Origin: Tractidigestivibacter sp050946515
GTDB lineage: Bacteria; Actinomycetota; Coriobacteriia; Coriobacteriales; Atopobiaceae
NCBI RefSeq assembly: GCF_050946515.1
Contig: NZ_JBMNUX010000006.1
Span: 1 to 64,000 of the forward strand
Reading direction: 5' to 3'
Length of the DNA: 64,000 nucleotides
Part shown: piece after piece, positions 60,532 through 64,000 of the stretch
How positions within the stretch are numbered: position 1 is the first letter of the stretch
How the letters are laid out: each line of letters starts with the position of its first letter
Position numbers and translations under genes: made by a program
Notes under the pieces: model-generated
Seen by the model: the letters and a program-made list of their open reading frames with translations, nothing else
The model's database searches: none
What the model was told of the DNA's origin: nothing

Positions 60532-61878
60532 CTATTCCGGAATCGGAATGAGCGCGTTCATATGGAAGATGTCGCCGTCCGTACTAAAGGTGACGGTTCC
60601 GCCATAGCGCTCGGCAACGTCGCGCATCGAGCGCGTTCCCAGGCCGTGGCCCTTGGGGTCTTCGGCTGTTGTTTGGGGAAGACCGTCAATCATATGGACG
60701 TCTCCCGTGTAATAGTTCTCCACATTGATGCTTGCCAGGTCGCCTGACCTGCGAACAACCAGGCCGATGGCATGCTTTTCGGGGTCTTTTACCTTGGTGA
60801 CTGCGTCGAGCGCATTGTCGATTGCATTGCCTATCAGCGAGTACACGTCCTCTTCGCTCATAAACGAGAGGGCTCCGCCGTCGGCGACGCTCGAGAGCGT
60901 GACGCCCTCTTGCTCGCAGACGAGGCCCTTTAGAAGCAGAAGCGCGTCAAGGGCCTCATTCCCAGTCTTTACGCGAACGCCTGGAAGCCGAGTTGCGCTC
61001 ACGAGCCTGTCGACGGTTGCGGCGTCCGCGCCGCCGTCGGCTATGGCGTCGCTTACCTGCTTGCGAAGCGATTCCAGACGAGCATTCACAGCATTGATGC
61101 TCTGCCGCACCAGGCGATAGTTGCGCTTCTGGTCATCGCCAATGCGCTTGAGGGTGGCGACATTGGTTTCAAGCGAGCGCGTGTAGAGCATCTCGAATTG
61201 CATGGCCAGAGCCGTCACGCACACGATGTCATGCACCAGGCGAAGCACCAAGACAAGAGGGAGTGCCAGCCCGTTTGTGTAGAGCGTCTTGTTCTCAATA
61301 TCGAAGAAGATGGCAATGAGGATGACCAGCGCGAACATTAAGAGCATCTTTCGGTCTTCGATTTCAACCAGTCCACCGCGGCGGATGGGTCCTCCAAAGA
61401 GATAAGCGCAGATGGGATAGACGACTACAACCCCTAGGATGTTCAGCGGAATGAAGAGCGGGCTTGCCATGCTCGTCCCGGTGCCCTCAAGAATCATGAA
61501 GCAGTAGTAGGTAAGCGAGCTTGCCAGATTTTGGATGGTATAGGCTGCAGTCGAACAGAAGATGGCCGTCCAGAGCGAGACGTGGCTGCAGACGAGCGTC
61601 ATCCCAACCATCATGGCAAGGATGACCACAAAGTCGAGCCCCTCGAGCAGCAATGAAACGGACCGGGGCTTGAATACCGACTGCACCATCAAGTTTCTGT
61701 AGAGGAAGAACGAAACTGCGCCGATTGCCGCAGCGCAGAGCGCAAAGCGGAGCACGAAGCGAGAGCGCCGAGGCAATACGGCCTCGAACATCAGCGCGGC
61801 GAGGCAAAGCTGAACGGTGATGGTGATGGACAGGAGATATGACGCGCTCGTAAAGGCTGCATAGACGCTCTGGCTCAT
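60532..61878 (-). CDS. Degenerate AgrC-like sensor kinase without the acceptor histidine
   Basis: 448 residues: six or so membrane helices to about 215, then a coiled helix and a GHKL ATPase domain with N box GNAIDNALDAV and G box GHGLGTRSM. At the place of the phosphoacceptor, the next-door kinase reads MHDIRHRL while this one reads LESLRKQV, with the same 81-residue distance to the N box, so His is replaced by Glu. It can probably bind ATP but not autophosphorylate. It may be a modulator or heterodimer partner. The ATG overlaps the neighbour's stop by 4 nt. Confidence 0.88.
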   Translation of the reverse strand: MSQSVYAAFTSASYLLSITITVQLCLAALMFEAVLPRRSRFVLRFALCAAAIGAVSFFLYRNLMVQSVFKPRSVSLLLEGLDFVVILAMMVGMTLVCSHVSLWTAIFCSTAAYTIQNLASSLTYYCFMILEGTGTSMASPLFIPLNILGVVVVYPICAYLFGGPIRRGGLVEIEDRKMLLMFALVILIAIFFDIENKTLYTNGLALPLVLVLRLVHDIVCVTALAMQFEMLYTRSLETNVATLKRIGDDQKRNYRLVRQSINAVNARLESLRKQVSDAIADGGADAATVDRLVSATRLPGVRVKTGNEALDALLLLKGLVCEQEGVTLSSVADGGALSFMSEEDVYSLIGNAIDNALDAVTKVKDPEKHAIGLVVRRSGDLASINVENYYTGDVHMIDGLPQTTAEDPKGHGLGTRSMRDVAERYGGTVTFSTDGDIFHMNALIPIPE

Positions 61879-63281
61879 CGCGCGCCCCCTTTTGCTTGCC
61901 GCGCGCCGTCTTCCACGGATGCCCCGGCTCCATTGCCGGGCACGTTGACGTTCGGCACCCCTTCCGGTATCGGGAGGATTGCATCCAGGCGAAAGAGGTC
62001 GCCCTCGACGCTCGTGGTGACCGACCCCCCGTAGCGCTCGGCGATGGCACGCATGTGACGCATGCCGTAGCCTCGGCCAACGGTCTTGTCCCCTCGCCTA
62101 ATGCGCCGATCGATTGCGGGATTGCTTTCGTAATAGTTCTCAACGTGCGCGACGACCATCCCGCCAACGCGCTTGACGGTCACGTCAATAACGCGATGGT
62201 CGATCGACCTGAGCTTCTGCACGGCCTCGATGGCGTTGTCGATTGCGTCGCCAAAGAGCGAGTAGACGTCAGCGGGCTCCATGAAGTCAAGCGCGCCGCC
62301 ATCGGCAACGCAGCCAAGCGCAATGTCGTGCTGCTCGCAGACGAGCCCCTTCTCGGTGAGCACCGTGTCGAGAGCGTCGTTTCCGGTGACGTAGCTCGAG
62401 TCGTAGATGTTCAGGCTCTCCATGAGGTCCCGGAGCTCGTCAGGCCCCACGAAGCCAAGCGCGTCAAGGTCGTGCAGGCGGTGGCGGATATCATGCATCT
62501 TTACGTTGATTGCGCTCGCGCTGGCCTGCGATATGGCATAGCTTTTCGCCTCGTCGGCGCGCGCCCGGTCAAGGGTCGCGATGTACGTCTTGAGAGACAC
62601 GTTGTAGAACAGCTCATACTCGCAGCACAGAAGGTAGACGCAGCAGATGCCATGGACCGCGCGCAGAACCAGGCAGTCAAAGAGGGCCACGCCAAGAGAG
62701 GGGAGCGCCTTGTTTACGATGTCAAACGCAATGAGAGCCAAAAGCAGGGCGGAGATTCCCGCAACCATCGCCCGGTTCTCGATGCCTGCTGTTGCAAGGC
62801 GCGAAAGCGGCCGCGCCACGAGCACGTAGAAGATGGCGTAGATTCCGACGGTCATCAAGAGCGCGGCTACAAAAAACTCCCCGGTCCACTCGCTCTCGCC
62901 GACCCTGCCAAGGAGCAGCGCAACAAGCCCGATGACGCTGCTTGCGAGGTTTTCTATCGTGTAGCCTGCGGTAGCAAGGGCAACTGCCGCCCAGCCGTCC
63001 ACGTCGTAAAGCGCATAGAGGGCAGCTGCGGATAGAAAGAGCACTGCCGAGAAGAACAGAAGCTCTGTCAGGGACCTTGCCGGCAGCTCCATGAGCTGCG
63101 GATGCGCGACAAATCCCACCCAAGCGGAAAGGGCGGTCAAGGCGAGGGCCGCCGCAATGACGACGGCAATCCTTGTCGCGAAGCGCCCGCGGCGGGGGAG
63201 CGACCACGTCACGAGAAGCATGGCGCAGACGAACTGCGCCAGCGTGAAAAGCGACTCAGAGAAGTCGGCGTTCGCTGGCAT
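61875..63281 (-). CDS. AgrC-like sensor histidine kinase (GHKL)
   Basis: 468-residue membrane sensor: six or seven helices in the first 220 residues, then the phosphoacceptor helix INVKMHDIRHRLHDL and an ATPase domain with N box GDAIDNAIEAV and G box GRGYGMRHMR. This is the HPK10/AgrC type that commonly senses peptides. ATG 63281 has GGGAG; it overlaps the regulator's stop by 1 nt. Genes are ordered regulator, kinase, degenerate kinase, all translationally linked. No AgrB or AgrD is in the window, so the signal is unknown; a gene just upstream lies outside it. Confidence 0.93.
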   Translation of the reverse strand: MPANADFSESLFTLAQFVCAMLLVTWSLPRRGRFATRIAVVIAAALALTALSAWVGFVAHPQLMELPARSLTELLFFSAVLFLSAAALYALYDVDGWAAVALATAGYTIENLASSVIGLVALLLGRVGESEWTGEFFVAALLMTVGIYAIFYVLVARPLSRLATAGIENRAMVAGISALLLALIAFDIVNKALPSLGVALFDCLVLRAVHGICCVYLLCCEYELFYNVSLKTYIATLDRARADEAKSYAISQASASAINVKMHDIRHRLHDLDALGFVGPDELRDLMESLNIYDSSYVTGNDALDTVLTEKGLVCEQHDIALGCVADGGALDFMEPADVYSLFGDAIDNAIEAVQKLRSIDHRVIDVTVKRVGGMVVAHVENYYESNPAIDRRIRRGDKTVGRGYGMRHMRAIAERYGGSVTTSVEGDLFRLDAILPIPEGVPNVNVPGNGAGASVEDGARQAKGGAR

Positions 63282-63994
63282 CAAATGCTCCCGCCGAGAT
63301 ACTTGGCAATCTTGTCTATGGCAGCATGCCGTTTCGAGCGGCTGAAGTAGTAGACGTCGCCTGTCGTGGTGTGGACCTCGGATCCCTTGACGGTGCGCAC
63401 GTATGCCATGTTGAGAAGGCAGCTGTTTGAGATGCGCACGAACGGCGCGTCGACGAGCTCGTCCTCGACCTTCGAGAGGCTTCCCCTCACGACGATGGGG
63501 TCCTCGTCTCCCGCCAGGTGGTATACGAGGCTGTGGTTAGAGATCTCGACAGCAACGAGCTCGGATGTCAGGATTACTCGAAGCCCGTCATGGGCGCTCA
63601 CCACGATGCTCTTTCCGGCGCTGCGCTTGATGACGCGCATTGCCTTGTCCATGCGCATCTTGAAGTTGTAATACGAGACGGGCTTCAGCACGAAGTCAAG
63701 CGCGTCCACCTCGTAGCCACGCACGGCGTACTGCGCGAGATTGGTTACAAAAATGATAGGCGTCTCGGGGTCATAGGTGCGGATGAGCGTTGCCGCCTCC
63801 ATGCCATTGATACCAGGAAGCCCAATGTCCATGAAGATCAGGTCGTATTTGGTGCTGTCGGTAGAGATGTCCAGCGCTGTACGGGTCCAAGTTATCTGGA
63901 ACTCAAGTTTGTTCTCGCGAGCATAGCGTTCAAGGCTGTGGCGCAATGAGTCGGCCTCCGCCTCGTCGTCCTCTACCATCAGAATGCGATACAT
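63281..63994 (-). CDS. LytTR-type response regulator (AgrA-like)
   Basis: 237-residue regulator. The receiver has the acidic pair at VEDDE, the acceptor aspartate in IFMDIGLPGINGME, and the lysine in FVLKPVSYY. The LytTR DNA-binding domain (about 135-235) has VRGSLSKVEDEL and FVRISNSCLLNMAYVR. LytTR regulators often control competence, bacteriocins or virulence. It heads the operon with the two sensor kinases; the start is 6 nt from the window edge, so its promoter is not visible. Confidence 0.93.
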   Translation of the reverse strand: MYRILMVEDDEAEADSLRHSLERYARENKLEFQITWTRTALDISTDSTKYDLIFMDIGLPGINGMEAATLIRTYDPETPIIFVTNLAQYAVRGYEVDALDFVLKPVSYYNFKMRMDKAMRVIKRSAGKSIVVSAHDGLRVILTSELVAVEISNHSLVYHLAGDEDPIVVRGSLSKVEDELVDAPFVRISNSCLLNMAYVRTVKGSEVHTTTGDVYYFSRSKRHAAIDKIAKYLGGSI

Positions 63995-64000
63995 CCCATT

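Overview
The window is high-GC DNA, densely coding on both strands. The gene content suggests an anaerobic actinomycete-type bacterium of the class Coriobacteriia, probably an Olsenella/Atopobium relative. The pointers are a monomeric [FeFe]-hydrogenase, a double-FeoA/FeoB iron system, PEP carboxylase, a type I glutamine synthetase next to a GlnR-like regulator, Tat-type lipoproteins, and a VTC/DUF4956/Cthe_2159 cassette. The taxonomic assignment is inference from gene content, not a database match.

Layout. 1-759 is a repeat island, followed by hisS. 2200-7147 (minus) holds a MacB-like ABC efflux set and an NhaC-type antiporter, divergent from a LysR regulator. An RluA-type pseudouridine synthase and the hydrogenase follow. 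10987-12119 is the largest repeat island. 12120-16999 has a small unknown gene, a HAD phosphatase, a CapA-like protein and aspS. After a third island come a glutaredoxin-like protein, a glycine-rich TPM-type membrane protein with PspA, a flippase, and ppc. 24.7-32.4 kb is metal and redox: feoA-feoA-feoB with DtxR-like operators, glutathione peroxidase, CDF exporter, OhrR/MarR regulator, flavodoxin, gpmA and a FeoB-associated Cys-rich protein. 32.6-39.7 kb is nitrogen: glnA, an amino-acid ABC transporter with two binding lipoproteins, and a GlnR-like orphan regulator. HtrA, a DUF2130 protein and a ROK sugar kinase follow, then a fourth island before ligA. 47.2-50.7 kb is the VTC, DUF4956 and Cthe_2159 operon. 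50.8-51.3 kb looks like a structured RNA. The rest holds EIIA-Glc, glycerol dehydrogenase, an NdpA-like protein, a Tat-exported cell-wall hydrolase, a membrane protein, two dipeptidases, and an AgrA/AgrC-like operon with two tandem sensor kinases.

The most striking content lies between genes. Three unrelated extragenic repeat families have precise internal geometry. Family A is an array of ten GTGTGGG boxes (four forward, six reverse) with the same inter-box distances (34-42-40-34-42-33-40-42-33) at two places, nearly the same at a third, and in eroded copies at two more. Family B consists of head-to-head boxes of the type CCAACTTGCGCGAGTTCTGC. Family C is a 244-bp element with two direct and two inverted 24-nt boxes at a 40-bp period around a 116-bp centre; it occurs twice, 26 kb apart, with identical geometry but strongly diverged sequence. 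I do not recognise any of the three as a named element; they are the best candidates here for something undescribed.
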